From assembly GCA_041158345.1 (NCBI GenBank), contig JBEBBO010000142.1, positions 5,977 to 69,976 on the forward strand: a stretch of 64,000 nucleotides of DNA, given 5' to 3'. A program made the position numbers and the translations under genes. The notes beneath the pieces were generated by a model, which saw nothing but the letters and a program-made list of their open reading frames with translations, was not told the DNA's origin and did no database searches. Of the stretch, positions 52,359 to 62,382 are shown piece after piece. Positions within the stretch are counted from its first letter, which is position 1. Every line of letters begins with the position of its first letter. Source of the DNA: UBA6136 sp041158345. GTDB lineage: Bacteria; Pseudomonadota; Gammaproteobacteria; Methylococcales; Methylococcaceae.

Positions 52359-54257
52359 ATGATCAGCGCGCGTAATCTGGCCCTCAGGAGAGGGCCAAGA
52401 GTTCTCTTCGAGGGAGCCTCCTTTACCCTGAACCGAGGGGATAGGATTGGTATCACTGGGGCCAACGGTGCAGGGAAGTCGAGCTTCTTTGAATTGATGC
52501 TGGGAACCCTCCATCCCGATCAGGGGGAGTTGGATGTTGCCCAGGGACTGGAGATTGCCCATGTGGCACAGGAAACTCCAGCCCTTGATACGGCTGCGAT
52601 TGACTATGTTCTTGATGGTGACCGCGCATTACGTCAGATTGAAGCGCGCATTCAGGCTGCGGAGATCAGCGGTGATGGCATGGAACTCGCGCATCTGCAT
52701 GAAGACTACCTTCATGCAGGGGGATATGAGTCACGCGCGAAGGCCGCCCGATTGCTCAATGGATTGGGATTTGCTGCGGGTTCAGAAGAGAGATCTGTCA
52801 GCGAATTTTCGGGAGGGTGGCGAGTCCGATTGAATGTGGCCCAGGCACTGATGTGTCGATCTGACGTTCTATTGTTGGACGAACCGACCAATCACCTTGA
52901 CCTCGATGCCGTCATTTGGCTCCAGGACTGGCTTTCAAGCTATCCCGGAACCCTGTTGTTAGTGTCTCATGACCGCGATTTCCTGGATGACCTCGCGACG
53001 CATATTCTTCATATTGAACATGGCAAGGTTCAATTACACACGGGAAACTATTCGGACTTTGAGACCCGTCGGGCAGAAATGTTGGCCCAGCAGCAATCAG
53101 CCTATCTCAGACAGCAACGCGACTTGCAGCGGATTCAGAGCTTTGTGGATCGCTTCAGAGCACAGGCCACCAAGGCCCGTCAGGTACAAAGCCGACTCAA
53201 GGCCCTGGATCGGATGAGTCTGATCGCAATGGCGCAAGCCGACGGTGAAGTGTCTTTTAGTTTTGAAGCCCCGGAAAAGTATCCTTCACCTCTGCTTCGT
53301 CTCGATGAGATCAGTGTGGGTTATGGCGATGTCTCCATTCTTTCGGAGATTTCATTCACGGTCAGCCCCGGTGACCGAATTGGACTGCTCGGGCCCAATG
53401 GTGCCGGTAAGTCGACCTTGATCAAAATGCTAGCAGGCGTGATCTCGTCTTCGACGGGGGACCGTATTGCTGCACAGGATCTGAAGATAGGGTACTTTGC
53501 CCAGCACCAGTTGGAGCAACTCAACCCGGACCAGAGCGCTCTCTGGCATCTTCAAAAGCTGAATCCGAAGGCGCTAGAGCGGGATTTACGCAATTATCTT
53601 GGCGGCTTTGGGTTTCAAGGCGAAAGGGCCCTAACGCCCGTCGGTCCCTTTTCTGGCGGCGAAAAATCAAGGTTAGTTCTGGCCATGCTGATTCGGCAAC
53701 GCCCCAATCTGCTCCTTCTCGATGAGCCGACCAATCATCTTGATTTGCCGACGCGCGATGCGTTGAGTATCGCGCTTCAGGAGTTCGAGGGGGCTTTGGT
53801 TTTGGTCTCCCATGATCGTTACCTTCTTCGCTCAGTAGCAGACGAGTTCTATTTGATTGCTGATGGTGGGGTCGAACCCTATGAGGGCGATCTGGATGAG
53901 TACCGTCGCTGGTTGTCCGATCGAAGGCAGCGTCAGAAATCACCCCAGCCAAATTCGACGCCAACACCCTCCGTGCCGGCTGCTCGGCAATTGAGTCGTC
54001 AGGAGGAAGCGGAACAACGGAAACGCCAGAAATCGTTGACGACCGCCATGGAGCGTGCCGAACGGCAGATGAATCAGGCTGGAGAGGCGCTGCGTCTGAT
54101 TGAAGAGAAATTGGCAAGCGAAGATCTTTACCTTGCTGAGTCTCGATCTCAGTTGGACCGCTTGGTCGCCGAGCGCGACACGCTTGCGAGTCAACTCCAA
54201 GCCGCAGAGCAAGTGTGGCTCGAGAGCAGTGAGGCCCTTGAGGCATTGACAACATGA
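52359..54257 (+). CDS. yheS: ABC-F family ATPase, YheS-like
   Basis: 632 aa with two ABC domains and no membrane segments. Walker A GANGAGKS and GPNGAGKS; signature motifs EFSGGWRVRL and PFSGGEKSRL; Walker B LLLDEPTNHLDL in both halves. The interdomain linker (about 240-300) is the ABC-F arm that enters the ribosomal E/P site. A C-terminal charged coiled coil occupies about 545-630. Such proteins act on stalled ribosomes. YheS fits best; Uup is the alternative. Its stop overlaps the next start by 4 bp. Confidence 0.92.
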   Translation: MISARNLALRRGPRVLFEGASFTLNRGDRIGITGANGAGKSSFFELMLGTLHPDQGELDVAQGLEIAHVAQETPALDTAAIDYVLDGDRALRQIEARIQAAEISGDGMELAHLHEDYLHAGGYESRAKAARLLNGLGFAAGSEERSVSEFSGGWRVRLNVAQALMCRSDVLLLDEPTNHLDLDAVIWLQDWLSSYPGTLLLVSHDRDFLDDLATHILHIEHGKVQLHTGNYSDFETRRAEMLAQQQSAYLRQQRDLQRIQSFVDRFRAQATKARQVQSRLKALDRMSLIAMAQADGEVSFSFEAPEKYPSPLLRLDEISVGYGDVSILSEISFTVSPGDRIGLLGPNGAGKSTLIKMLAGVISSSTGDRIAAQDLKIGYFAQHQLEQLNPDQSALWHLQKLNPKALERDLRNYLGGFGFQGERALTPVGPFSGGEKSRLVLAMLIRQRPNLLLLDEPTNHLDLPTRDALSIALQEFEGALVLVSHDRYLLRSVADEFYLIADGGVEPYEGDLDEYRRWLSDRRQRQKSPQPNSTPTPSVPAARQLSRQEEAEQRKRQKSLTTAMERAERQMNQAGEALRLIEEKLASEDLYLAESRSQLDRLVAERDTLASQLQAAEQVWLESSEALEALTT

Positions 54258-54742
54258 AGGCTCTCCTGAGTCTTTTTTTGGACATTTCACTGTTTCGGAA
54301 AGGACCACAGGATGTTCCTAACTCTGCCGTTTTGTTTGGCCTGGTTTTCCTGGTCGATGTTGCGATATCGACCGTCGTGGGTGCGCTTGATGGGGACATC
54401 ATCGGTGCGATACTTCAGGCCCTGGTTGCCTCCGTGTTGCTTTTGGCCTCTGTTGCGCTGCTCTTGCTGCTGACCTCTCACCGGGAGCGGTTTCAACGAA
54501 CCGCAACCGCAGTGCTAGGCTGTGATGCCTTGATCACTCTGGCGGCGCTCCCTGTGTCCCTGCTTTCCGATCGAGTGGATGGCCTGGGCCTTTTGATCAT
54601 GGGTATCTTGTTCTGGAATCTTGTGGTTTTTGCCCACATCCTCAAGCAGTCCTTGGGAGTGGGCTATACCCTCTCGTTGGCACTCGCTCTGATCATTACC
54701 TTCACCAGTCTCGACCTGATGGCACGGATTTTTTCTGCGTAA
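54254..54742 (+). CDS. Small multi-TM membrane protein (Yip1-like?), unknown function
   Basis: 162 aa, coupled to the ABC-F gene by an ATGA overlap. About five hydrophobic helices: 26-44, 52-76, 88-106, 110-130 and 136-156. The topology and size recall Yip1-domain proteins, but no motif is decisive. Function unknown. Confidence 0.7.
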   Translation: MKALLSLFLDISLFRKGPQDVPNSAVLFGLVFLVDVAISTVVGALDGDIIGAILQALVASVLLLASVALLLLLTSHRERFQRTATAVLGCDALITLAALPVSLLSDRVDGLGLLIMGILFWNLVVFAHILKQSLGVGYTLSLALALIITFTSLDLMARIFSA

Positions 54743-54812
54743 GCTCTACACTTGTGACCGCTCTTACTGAGTGATAGCGTGATGGCGGAATGGACGTACC
54801 GCGGAGCGAACT

Positions 54813-55253
54813 ATGATCTATAAAACCATACTTGTTGCCCATGATTTCTCAGACAGCGGGGTCAGGGCTTTCCATCGGGCCTTGGCCTTGGCCAGGGAAT
54901 TTGATGCACAACTTCATCTGCTGCATGTTGTCGAATATATAGTGCCCATCGATACCAGTTTTGGAGCAATTTCACCCTTTGATGGGGATCTCACCGATCA
55001 ACTGCTGGTCTCGGCGCGTAAAAGGCTGGTTCATCTGGGTGAAAATCACGAAATCCCTGAGGAACACTGCCGAGTGGAACTTGGCAGTCCAAAAATCGAG
55101 ATCATTCGAATTGCCGAGTTGGTCAAGGCCGACTTGATCATTCTGGGTTGCCATGGGCGCCACGGCTTGGGCTTATTGCTGGGGTCAACGGCCGCCAGTG
55201 TGGTGAATCATGCGGTCTGTGACGTCCTTTCGGTCCGCCACGAACCCAGATAG
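54813..55253 (+). CDS. Universal stress protein (UspA family)
   Basis: 146 aa. The N-terminus YKTILVAHDFSDSGVRAFHRAL is the UspA nucleotide-binding start, and the C-terminal loop GCHGRHGLGLLLGSTAASVV is the ATP-binding G-x2-G-x9-G-S/T pattern, so ATP binding is likely. Typical single-domain length. Convergent with ntrX across 6 bp. Confidence 0.93.
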   Translation: MIYKTILVAHDFSDSGVRAFHRALALAREFDAQLHLLHVVEYIVPIDTSFGAISPFDGDLTDQLLVSARKRLVHLGENHEIPEEHCRVELGSPKIEIIRIAELVKADLIILGCHGRHGLGLLLGSTAASVVNHAVCDVLSVRHEPR

Positions 55254-55259
55254 CGGCGT

Positions 55260-56633
55260 TTAGCGTTTTTCGCGGAACCGAATACCCAAGGAGTTCAGTT
55301 TCCGGTAGAGGTGAGTGCGCTCCAGACCAATCGCTGACGAGAGGCGCGCAACACTTCCCGCGTACTTGTCGAGATGGTATTCGAGATAGGCTTTCTCGAA
55401 GTGCTCTCGGGCCTCCTTGAGTGGGAGGTTGTAGAAATCGGGTTGCTGAATTTGATCCTGCGGCGTTTCCACGACGGTTTCACCGACAGCAGCCTTTACT
55501 TCTTCAAGTTCGACATCTTCACCGCTTCCGAGAATCAGGATGCGCTGCACCAGATTCTTGAGTTCCCGGATATTGCCGTACCAAGGATAGTTCCTTAGGA
55601 AGTTCTGTACTGAGACGGGAAACCGGCGGAAGGGAAGCTTCTCGCGACTGACAAAGTACTCCACATAGAAGTTGAGCAAGTCAGGGATGTCCTCGCTGTG
55701 ATCTCTGAGTGGTGGGACCTTTAGGGAGACCACATTGAGGAGATAGTAGAGTTCGGCTCGGAATCGTCCCGACCGCACCTCATCTTCAAGGGATCGGCAC
55801 GTCGAGGCGATGATGCGCACATCGACATGAACGAGTTCGCTTCCGCCGATGCGTGAAAAGGAATTGGATTCCAGAGCACTCATCAGCCGAACCTGCGTCT
55901 CAGGTTCCATGTGAGCGACCTCATCCAAAAACAGGGTTCCGCCATTCGCCTGCTCTAACAGACCATGCTGAATTTGGTCACCATCGACACGACCAAAAAA
56001 CTCAACAGCGGAGTTGCTACTGGCGATGGTTCCCACACCAACGTCGACGAAGGGGGCTTCTCGACGAGCACTGCTGTGATGGAGGTAACGCGCCAGTGTT
56101 TCCTTCCCTGAGCCAGGCTCACCGATCAGGAGAACCCGCGTGTCATGCTGAGCCAGTCGCTTGACTTGATCCCTCAACTTTTCCATGACCAGGCTTTTGC
56201 CGATGGGTTCAACCGGACTTTCCATGCGCCGTTTAAGGCCGATGTTCTCTTTACGAAGCTTGGCCGCCTCCAGAGCACGCTCAACGGTGACGATGAGCTT
56301 GGCCATGGATAGGGGTTTTTCCAGAAAATCGTAGGCGCCGAGTCGCGTAGCTTCCACGGCCGTCTCCACAGTGCCATGACCTGACATCATGATCACGGGG
56401 CATAGGCCATCTTCACGAAGCCAGTCTTTCAGAAGACTGATACCGTCCTCATCCGGCATCCAGATATCGAGAAGAATCAATTCAATACGGTGGGCAAGGC
56501 GCATCTCCCTGGCCGTCGCCGCGTTCTCGGCAACTAGAACGTCATAGCCTTCGTCAACCAGAATCTCCTTCAGCAACTCGCGGATGTCGGGTTCATCATC
56601 GACAACCAAAATGGTTTTCTTGGTTAGGTTCAT
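55260..56633 (-). CDS. ntrX: Response regulator NtrX, GAFTGA loop missing
   Basis: 457 aa. Receiver domain (1-120) with phosphoacceptor Asp in LILLDIWMPDEDG near 54, AAA+ domain with Walker A GEPGSGKE and Walker B GGTLFLDEV, and a C-terminal Fis-type helix-turn-helix (LERTHLYRKLNSLGI). Where sigma-54 activators have GAFTGA, this protein reads EFFGRVDGDQIQHGLLEQA, about five residues shorter. NtrX proteins of other proteobacteria often lack the loop, so direct sigma-54 activation is doubtful. Pairs with NtrY 5 bp upstream. Confidence 0.92.
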   Translation of the reverse strand: MNLTKKTILVVDDEPDIRELLKEILVDEGYDVLVAENAATAREMRLAHRIELILLDIWMPDEDGISLLKDWLREDGLCPVIMMSGHGTVETAVEATRLGAYDFLEKPLSMAKLIVTVERALEAAKLRKENIGLKRRMESPVEPIGKSLVMEKLRDQVKRLAQHDTRVLLIGEPGSGKETLARYLHHSSARREAPFVDVGVGTIASSNSAVEFFGRVDGDQIQHGLLEQANGGTLFLDEVAHMEPETQVRLMSALESNSFSRIGGSELVHVDVRIIASTCRSLEDEVRSGRFRAELYYLLNVVSLKVPPLRDHSEDIPDLLNFYVEYFVSREKLPFRRFPVSVQNFLRNYPWYGNIRELKNLVQRILILGSGEDVELEEVKAAVGETVVETPQDQIQQPDFYNLPLKEAREHFEKAYLEYHLDKYAGSVARLSSAIGLERTHLYRKLNSLGIRFREKR

Positions 56634-56638
56634 CTTGA

Positions 56639-58798
56639 TCAGGGGTGAGATTCGGTCGCTACAGGGAGGGTGATGATGAAGCTTGCGCCATTATGATAAT
56701 GGCTGTCTAGCCTGATCTTTCCACCAAATTCTTCAATGATGCGTTTCACGATCGCAAGTCCGAGGCCTGTCCCCTTTGATTTGGTAGTGACATAGGGCTC
56801 AAAGATACGACTGGACTGTTCCGCCGAAATTCCTGGCCCATTGTCTGAAATGCGAATTTCGACCTGTGATGTGCCCGCATCCTCGGTCAGTCGGGTGCCC
56901 AGGGTGACTTTGCCCGCGTGACCTTGCGGCATGGCTTCCAAGGCGTTTTTGATCAGGTTGTGGACAACCTGCCTCAATTTGACGGGGTCGGCCAGAATCT
57001 CGGGGACGTCACCTTGATGCGAAAATTCAAAAGTCAGCCCCGATGAAGGAGGATAAAGGGCCACAATCTCGTCCAGCAAAGGTCGGATAGCGATGGGACA
57101 CAGCTGGACGATGGTTGGTTTGGCATATTCGGCAAAGGCATTCACCATGCTTTTCATGGCTTCTACCTGCTGCACAATAGTCCTGGTGGATTTTTCGAGC
57201 ATTTCAAGATCCCCTTCGATGAGAACCTTGGAAAGCTTGTGACGCAGCCGCTCCGCCGAGAGCTGGATTGGGGTCAGGGGGTTCTTGATTTCGTGCGCGA
57301 GTCTCCGGGCGACTTCGCTCCAGGCCGAATTGCGCTGCGCTTGTATCAGGGCAGTAACATCATCAATGACCAAAACGTGCCCACGGCCCTCGTCTCCAAG
57401 TCCCTCAATCGTTGTTCCTCGGCAAAAAAGCTCCTGTCGTCCGCCGGGTCCGTGGAGTCCCACCTCCAGGGTCCAGGTCTTCTTGTCGCCCTCAATGTGG
57501 GGGGTGAGGGCATCCATGAGTTCGGCAATATGCGGGTAGGCCCCGGTCAGAACGGCAATCGGCCACCCGAGATATTCCGAGAAATCGGCATGAAGAATGG
57601 TGGTGGCAGCCTGGTTTGCGGTTAGAACCGTCCCCTTGGCATCAAGACTAAGGACGGCGGATGAGAGACTGGCTAGCAGGGTCTCAAGATAGGTGTGCTG
57701 AGATTGTAGTTCCCGTTGGGATCTCTCGGCTTCATCCCGGGATTGGGCGATCTTGGTGGTCATCGTGTTGAACGATTCCACGAGGAATCCCAATTCCCCT
57801 CGATCCTTGACCGGAAGCCGCTGTTCATAATCACCTTCGGCAATTGATCGTGTGCCGATGGCCAGTAATCGGACGGGCTCAACAATTCTGCGGATGCTCA
57901 AAAATGCGGACCAGACTGCCGCAAGCAAACTCAGAAGGAGGATCAGTGAGAGGGTCAGGGTGAACGTGAACTTTAATGACCCGCGAAGAAAGGTCATTTC
58001 CTTGTAGTGAAGGTAGGCGGATTCGACAGTATCCGTCAGTTGGGCTAGATGGCGCGGAATCGGGTAGATGGCCTGAAGGTAGAGAGAATCCTCCCCCATG
58101 ATTGGGGCAACTGCTCGAATCTGCAGGCCGCCCGCCCCGACGCTCTCAAGGCCTACATAGGGTTTACCTCGGCGAACCTGAATCATCACATTGATATCGG
58201 GAAGTGCCGGGATGAACGAGTCACTGTGAACGCCACTGTAGGAAATAACGTGGCCCTGACGGGTAAACAGCGTCAGTTCCGCATCTTCAAGTTCATTAAG
58301 CTCATTCAGTCGAACGCCCATTAACGACACAGGAGAGGTTGCCAGTTTTTCTGCAGTTTGTTCGAGTTCTTTACTGACATTCCGCATCCGTTCGTCGAGC
58401 GCGGTCTGACCTAGCTCAAGCGCGTCTTCCATGGCATGGTCAACTTTCACGTCAAACCAGCTATCGATACTGCGATCCAGAAACTGCATCGAGTAAAAGA
58501 AAACAATGGCAGCAGGAGCCATGGTCAGGAGGCTAAACAGGAAAATCATCCGTGAGGTCAGATTGGATCCGGCCGCTTTTCGCCGGAGCTCACGGATGAG
58601 CCAATAGATATTGAAGCCGACCAGAGTCAGAAGCAGAAGACCCGCGAGTGCATTGGTGAGAACCAGAGTCGAGTAAAGCTCACCCAGTTCGGATGCATCC
58701 TGTGTCGCCGAACTCATGAGATGCAATGATCCCAGGATGGCGAGGAACAGCAGGATGATGCTGAGCGTCAGTGGCGGTCTTATTGATCGAGTGGCCAT
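56639..58798 (-). CDS. ntrY: Sensor histidine kinase NtrY
   Basis: 719 aa. TM helices in the first 100 residues and at about 275-300, enclosing a periplasmic region; then HAMP (LLAIGTRSIAEGDYEQRLP), PAS (about 375-480), HisKA with the phosphorylated His in RRLAHEIKNPLTPIQLSAE near 510, and HATPase with DNGPGIS and KGTGLGLAIVKRI. NtrY/NtrX respond to nitrogen or redox state in several proteobacteria. Its start overlaps the DUF4390 gene by 19 bp. Confidence 0.94.
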   Translation of the reverse strand: MATRSIRPPLTLSIILLFLAILGSLHLMSSATQDASELGELYSTLVLTNALAGLLLLTLVGFNIYWLIRELRRKAAGSNLTSRMIFLFSLLTMAPAAIVFFYSMQFLDRSIDSWFDVKVDHAMEDALELGQTALDERMRNVSKELEQTAEKLATSPVSLMGVRLNELNELEDAELTLFTRQGHVISYSGVHSDSFIPALPDINVMIQVRRGKPYVGLESVGAGGLQIRAVAPIMGEDSLYLQAIYPIPRHLAQLTDTVESAYLHYKEMTFLRGSLKFTFTLTLSLILLLSLLAAVWSAFLSIRRIVEPVRLLAIGTRSIAEGDYEQRLPVKDRGELGFLVESFNTMTTKIAQSRDEAERSQRELQSQHTYLETLLASLSSAVLSLDAKGTVLTANQAATTILHADFSEYLGWPIAVLTGAYPHIAELMDALTPHIEGDKKTWTLEVGLHGPGGRQELFCRGTTIEGLGDEGRGHVLVIDDVTALIQAQRNSAWSEVARRLAHEIKNPLTPIQLSAERLRHKLSKVLIEGDLEMLEKSTRTIVQQVEAMKSMVNAFAEYAKPTIVQLCPIAIRPLLDEIVALYPPSSGLTFEFSHQGDVPEILADPVKLRQVVHNLIKNALEAMPQGHAGKVTLGTRLTEDAGTSQVEIRISDNGPGISAEQSSRIFEPYVTTKSKGTGLGLAIVKRIIEEFGGKIRLDSHYHNGASFIITLPVATESHP

Positions 58799-59370
58799 CG
58801 GTATGGCGGGGTGTCCAGTTTCCAGTCAGGAGAGAGATAGGCTACCAGTCTCAGCGGCAAGGGAAGTGATTCGATGTCAAATTCAAAACTCAAGGTGGCT
58901 TCGCGTTTTTCCCTATCGGCCTCATCGGGCAGTGTCGGTATGCTCCAACCTCGAAGATGACTCAAGGTGTCGAGGGCGCTCGCAAGGCTCGCGTAGTGGA
59001 GCGCAGCGCCACTGCTCAGGTCGGAGACTTGAAAGGATTTAGCCAGAGGTTCGTATCGAAGTTGGATTGTGCGCTCATCTTGAGCCAGGGTCTCATTCCA
59101 TCCCCATGATTTGATTCGGTCAATCCGCAGCCTGACCCGAAAGGTCAGAGGAATTCCCTCATCCAGCGCTTGAAGTGCGACTGAGGGAAACCGATATTCG
59201 ATATCGGCGGTTACGACCTGCCGATTTTCTTTTGCATCGATCTGGGCTCGCTGAATAAAAATCCCTGAAGAGGAGGCAAGTCCCGACCCCGGGTTGCCGG
59301 TGGCCAGGATCAGTGCAAGTAGGGCACCGGCACCTTGCCATTTAGACCGGATTTTTTTTAAGCCGCGCAT
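58780..59370 (-). CDS. DUF4390 family exported protein
   Basis: About 196 aa. N-terminal signal peptide (MRGLKKIRSKWQG... cleavage near ASS). The mature part is beta-rich with IDAKENRQVVTADIEYRFP and a C-terminal SPDWKLDT, the usual end of this family. It regularly lies between rsmB and ntrY in beta- and gammaproteobacteria, but no function is established. Starts at 59370 or 59382 both overlap rsmB by 29-41 bp. Confidence 0.85.
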   Translation of the reverse strand: MRGLKKIRSKWQGAGALLALILATGNPGSGLASSSGIFIQRAQIDAKENRQVVTADIEYRFPSVALQALDEGIPLTFRVRLRIDRIKSWGWNETLAQDERTIQLRYEPLAKSFQVSDLSSGAALHYASLASALDTLSHLRGWSIPTLPDEADREKREATLSFEFDIESLPLPLRLVAYLSPDWKLDTPPYRWPLDQ

Positions 59371-60634
59371 AAAAAAAGCCATCCATACCGTCTACCCCGG
59401 GCAGGATTTGTCGCCCATGGGGTTCGGCAATTCCGAAGAATTCAGGCAGAGAACTCTCCTCCGCTGCGGCGTGCTCGGCCAAGAATCCGGAGATCACCTC
59501 ACTATTCTCCTGGCGCAGAATGGAGCAGGTCGCATAGAGGAGGATGCCACCGGGAGCGAGGAGGGTCCAAGCCGCCTCAAGGATGGCGCGCTGGGTTTCG
59601 GCCAATCGGGCAATGTCCTGAGGCTTTCTGAGGACCTTGATATCCGGGTGCCGACGGATTACTCCGGTCGCCGAGCAGGGGGCATCCACCAGTATCCGAT
59701 CGAAAGGTTGCCCATCCCACCAGGTACTGGGCTGAAGGGCATCACCCGTTACCAATGTCGCGGTCAGTCCACCTCGGGTCAGATTTGATTGAACCCGCTG
59801 GAGTCGAACTTCGTCGATGTCTACAGCAACCAGTTCCTCAAGATCCGGGCAGGCCTCAAGAATGTGGCAGGTCTTTCCTCCGGGGGCCGCACAAAGATCA
59901 AGCACGCGTTGTCCAGCAACCAGTTCGAGCAATGTAGCCGCAAGTTGAGCCGCAGCATCTTGCACGGACAGATCGCCTGTTTTGAAGCCTGGGATGAGCT
60001 CGGTGGACGTGGCTTCCATCAGAGTGATCGCTGAAGGAATATGCGGGAAGGACTGTGAATCCATGCCGGCAGCATGGAGTTGATGCGCAAATTGTTCGCG
60101 GGAACCCCTGGATAGATTGGCTCTCAACGTCAAGGGAGGGTGTGCGTTATTCGCGTTGAGGATGTTTTCAACATCTTCAGGCCAGTCACGGCGGATCTTG
60201 TCGCAAAGCCACTGCGGGTGGGCCAGTGCGCTACTCGGCAAGGCATCAAGACGCGACTCCAGTGCTTCACGGTTGCGCTGATAGTTCCGGAGGATGCCAT
60301 TGATCAGGGGTTTTGCCCACGCATCGTACTGCACGGCCTCAACCGTCTCAGAGACGGCCGCATGGGGCGCAACGCGCATGTGTCCGAGCTGATAAAACCC
60401 AATCAGGGCGATCATCCGGATGCGATCATCCTTGATGGGTTTGCGGGTCAACAATCCAAGAAGAGGATTGAGGCGCCAATACCATCGCAGCACGCCATAA
60501 CAGACGGCCTGAATAAAGGTTCGGTCTTTGGAAGAAAGCTCATTCTCGAAGGCCTGGTCGAGTGCGCTGTTCAGCGAGCGGCCCTGGCGGACCACTTCGA
60601 CCAGTATGTCGGCAGCGAGGGCTCGAGTATTCAA
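59342..60634 (-). CDS. rsmB: 16S rRNA m5C967 methyltransferase
   Basis: 430 aa. The N-terminal NusB-like RNA-binding domain (about 1-140) is followed by the SAM-dependent Rossmann domain: VLDLCAAPGGKTCHIL near 247, VAVDIDEVRLQRV, and LVDAPCSATGVIRRHPD near 315. Catalytic Cys residues are in DAPCS and YATCSI. Start overlaps the fmt stop by 4 bp. Confidence 0.95.
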   Translation of the reverse strand: MNTRALAADILVEVVRQGRSLNSALDQAFENELSSKDRTFIQAVCYGVLRWYWRLNPLLGLLTRKPIKDDRIRMIALIGFYQLGHMRVAPHAAVSETVEAVQYDAWAKPLINGILRNYQRNREALESRLDALPSSALAHPQWLCDKIRRDWPEDVENILNANNAHPPLTLRANLSRGSREQFAHQLHAAGMDSQSFPHIPSAITLMEATSTELIPGFKTGDLSVQDAAAQLAATLLELVAGQRVLDLCAAPGGKTCHILEACPDLEELVAVDIDEVRLQRVQSNLTRGGLTATLVTGDALQPSTWWDGQPFDRILVDAPCSATGVIRRHPDIKVLRKPQDIARLAETQRAILEAAWTLLAPGGILLYATCSILRQENSEVISGFLAEHAAAEESSLPEFFGIAEPHGRQILPGVDGMDGFFYARLKKNPV

Positions 60635-61560
60635 GAGGCACCCAAGGGGGTCGGCAGGGCGGGGCGGGTGTTGATGAAATCACGCGCACTGATCCGCCTT
60701 CCCCCCGGCAATTGAAGTTCAAGAATCCGGAGACAGTTCTGGGCTGTTGCGACTAAAAGTTCGTTTTCATGAATGAAAAGGGTTCCACGCGGATGCGCGG
60801 CAGATTCCTCCCGAACATCAGCCCGCCAGATTCGAAGCGGCTGATCGTGGTAACGGGTTTCCGCGACCGGCCAGCTATTGAAAGCACGGACCTTCCTTGC
60901 CAGTGACTCAGCCGGTTGACCGAAGTCTAGAAGTCCCTCTTCCTTGGAAATTTTTGCAGCGTAGGTGACTTCGGTTTCATCTTGTACTTCGGCTCGAACG
61001 TTACCCTTGGTAAAGACAGGTAAGGTCTTCAATAGGGTTTCTGCACCCAAGACAGACAGGCGATCATGCAGTTCGCTGGCCACCTCATTGGGGTCGATTG
61101 GGGTCGAGGCCTTCAGGATCATTGCACCCGCATCAAGCTTGGGCTCGATGAACATGATCGTCACCCCAGTTTCACGATCCCCCTCAAGGATAGCGCGCTG
61201 GATTGGAGCAGCTCCCCTCCATCGAGGTAGAAGTGAGGCATGGATGTTGATGCATCCCTGGGTTGGAATGTCGATGACAGCCTTGGGAAGAATCAGCCCA
61301 TAGGCCACGACGACCATCAGATCCGGAGCGAGTGCCCTGAGAGCATCTATCGCACCGGGCTCCTTGAAAGATTCGGGCTGAAATACCGGAATTCCAGCTG
61401 CTTCGGCCACACTTTTGACGGGTGTAGGAATGATCTTTCGACCCCGGCCTTGGGGTCGATCGGGTTGCGTGTAGGCCGCGATGACCTCGTGACCTGAGCC
61501 GATCAGTGCCTTAAGGGGAGGGACTGCAAATTCAGGGGTGCCAGCAAAAATAATCCTCAC
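60631..61560 (-). CDS. fmt: Methionyl-tRNA formyltransferase
   Basis: 309 aa. Formylates initiator Met-tRNA. Begins RIIFAGTPEFAVPPL; the catalytic loop INIHASLLPRWRGAAPIQRA (near 106-125) holds the conserved Asn and His, and Asp lies in EPKLDAGAM. The C-terminal tRNA-binding domain starts near 205 (RKVRAFNSWP). Overlaps def and rsmB by 4 bp each, so def-fmt-rsmB are translationally coupled. Confidence 0.96.
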   Translation of the reverse strand: MRIIFAGTPEFAVPPLKALIGSGHEVIAAYTQPDRPQGRGRKIIPTPVKSVAEAAGIPVFQPESFKEPGAIDALRALAPDLMVVVAYGLILPKAVIDIPTQGCINIHASLLPRWRGAAPIQRAILEGDRETGVTIMFIEPKLDAGAMILKASTPIDPNEVASELHDRLSVLGAETLLKTLPVFTKGNVRAEVQDETEVTYAAKISKEEGLLDFGQPAESLARKVRAFNSWPVAETRYHDQPLRIWRADVREESAAHPRGTLFIHENELLVATAQNCLRILELQLPGGRRISARDFINTRPALPTPLGAS

Positions 61561-62093
61561 GAGACCCGGCCTGCATCTGTCGCAGAGGGCGTGGCGCGGG
61601 TGCGTTGTTCTTTTTTCACTTTCCTTCGAGCGAGCTGTCGCTTGAGAGGGGAGAGATAGTCGACAAAGAGCTTGCCTTCTAGGTGGTCCATTTCGTGTTG
61701 AATGCAGACGGCGAGAAGTCCATTGGCCTCCATTTTGAGGGGTTCGCCGTTTCGATCCAAACCGCGGACTTCCACCGATTCGGCTCGAGTTACTTTTTCA
61801 TAAAATCCGGGGACGGAGAGACATCCTTCTTCAGATTCCTCGGTGCCACTTTTGCCGACCAGTTCCGGATTAATCAGGACAAGGGGCTCATCCTTATTTT
61901 CAGAGAGATCCATCACGAGAATGCGCAGTGGGACGTTGACCTGAGTCGCTGCAAGCCCGATGCCCGGCGCGGCATACATGGTCTCGAGCATGTCTTCGAC
62001 GAGCCGGGTGATCTCCGGTGTCACAGCCTCAACGGGTTTGGCTTTTTTTCTCAGCCGCTCGTCGGGAAATTCAAGAATAGGAAGAAGTGCCAT
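61557..62093 (-). CDS. def: Peptide deformylase
   Basis: 178 aa. Removes the N-formyl group from nascent proteins. All three motifs are present: GIGLAATQV near 45-53, EEGCLSVP near 88-95 (metal-binding Cys) and QHEMDHLEG near 131-139 (two metal-binding His, catalytic Glu). The basic C-terminal tail is slightly longer than in E. coli. First gene of the def-fmt-rsmB-DUF4390-ntrY-ntrX row. Confidence 0.96.
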   Translation of the reverse strand: MALLPILEFPDERLRKKAKPVEAVTPEITRLVEDMLETMYAAPGIGLAATQVNVPLRILVMDLSENKDEPLVLINPELVGKSGTEESEEGCLSVPGFYEKVTRAESVEVRGLDRNGEPLKMEANGLLAVCIQHEMDHLEGKLFVDYLSPLKRQLARRKVKKEQRTRATPSATDAGRVS

Positions 62094-62382
62094 TCGAAAT
62101 CATTAAATGCCTGTAGAGACAAGTATTTTAGCGAAAAGACGCAGTGCTCGGTACTGAATCCTTTCCCCCTCAAGCCGAGAGATCAAAAGTGTCTGACGAA
62201 TTAAATCGATTGCACAACCTAGGGTGTGTGTGGATACTTCACGCCTAATCTACTTCGAATGTCATCGCAAGAACCCTCCGGTGGCAAGAACTGTCGGGCA
62301 CCTTCAATGGACTCGCACGGGGTCTGAATGGTCCACTTCGAAGCGCAGCTTCCACAGATACAGATTTCAAAATTTGCCCTTC

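Noticed and set aside
62094..62382. A dprA gene or remnant between def and smg
   Set aside because: Both strands were read; no DprA motif is seen and the open frame at 62224 only extends smg without similarity.
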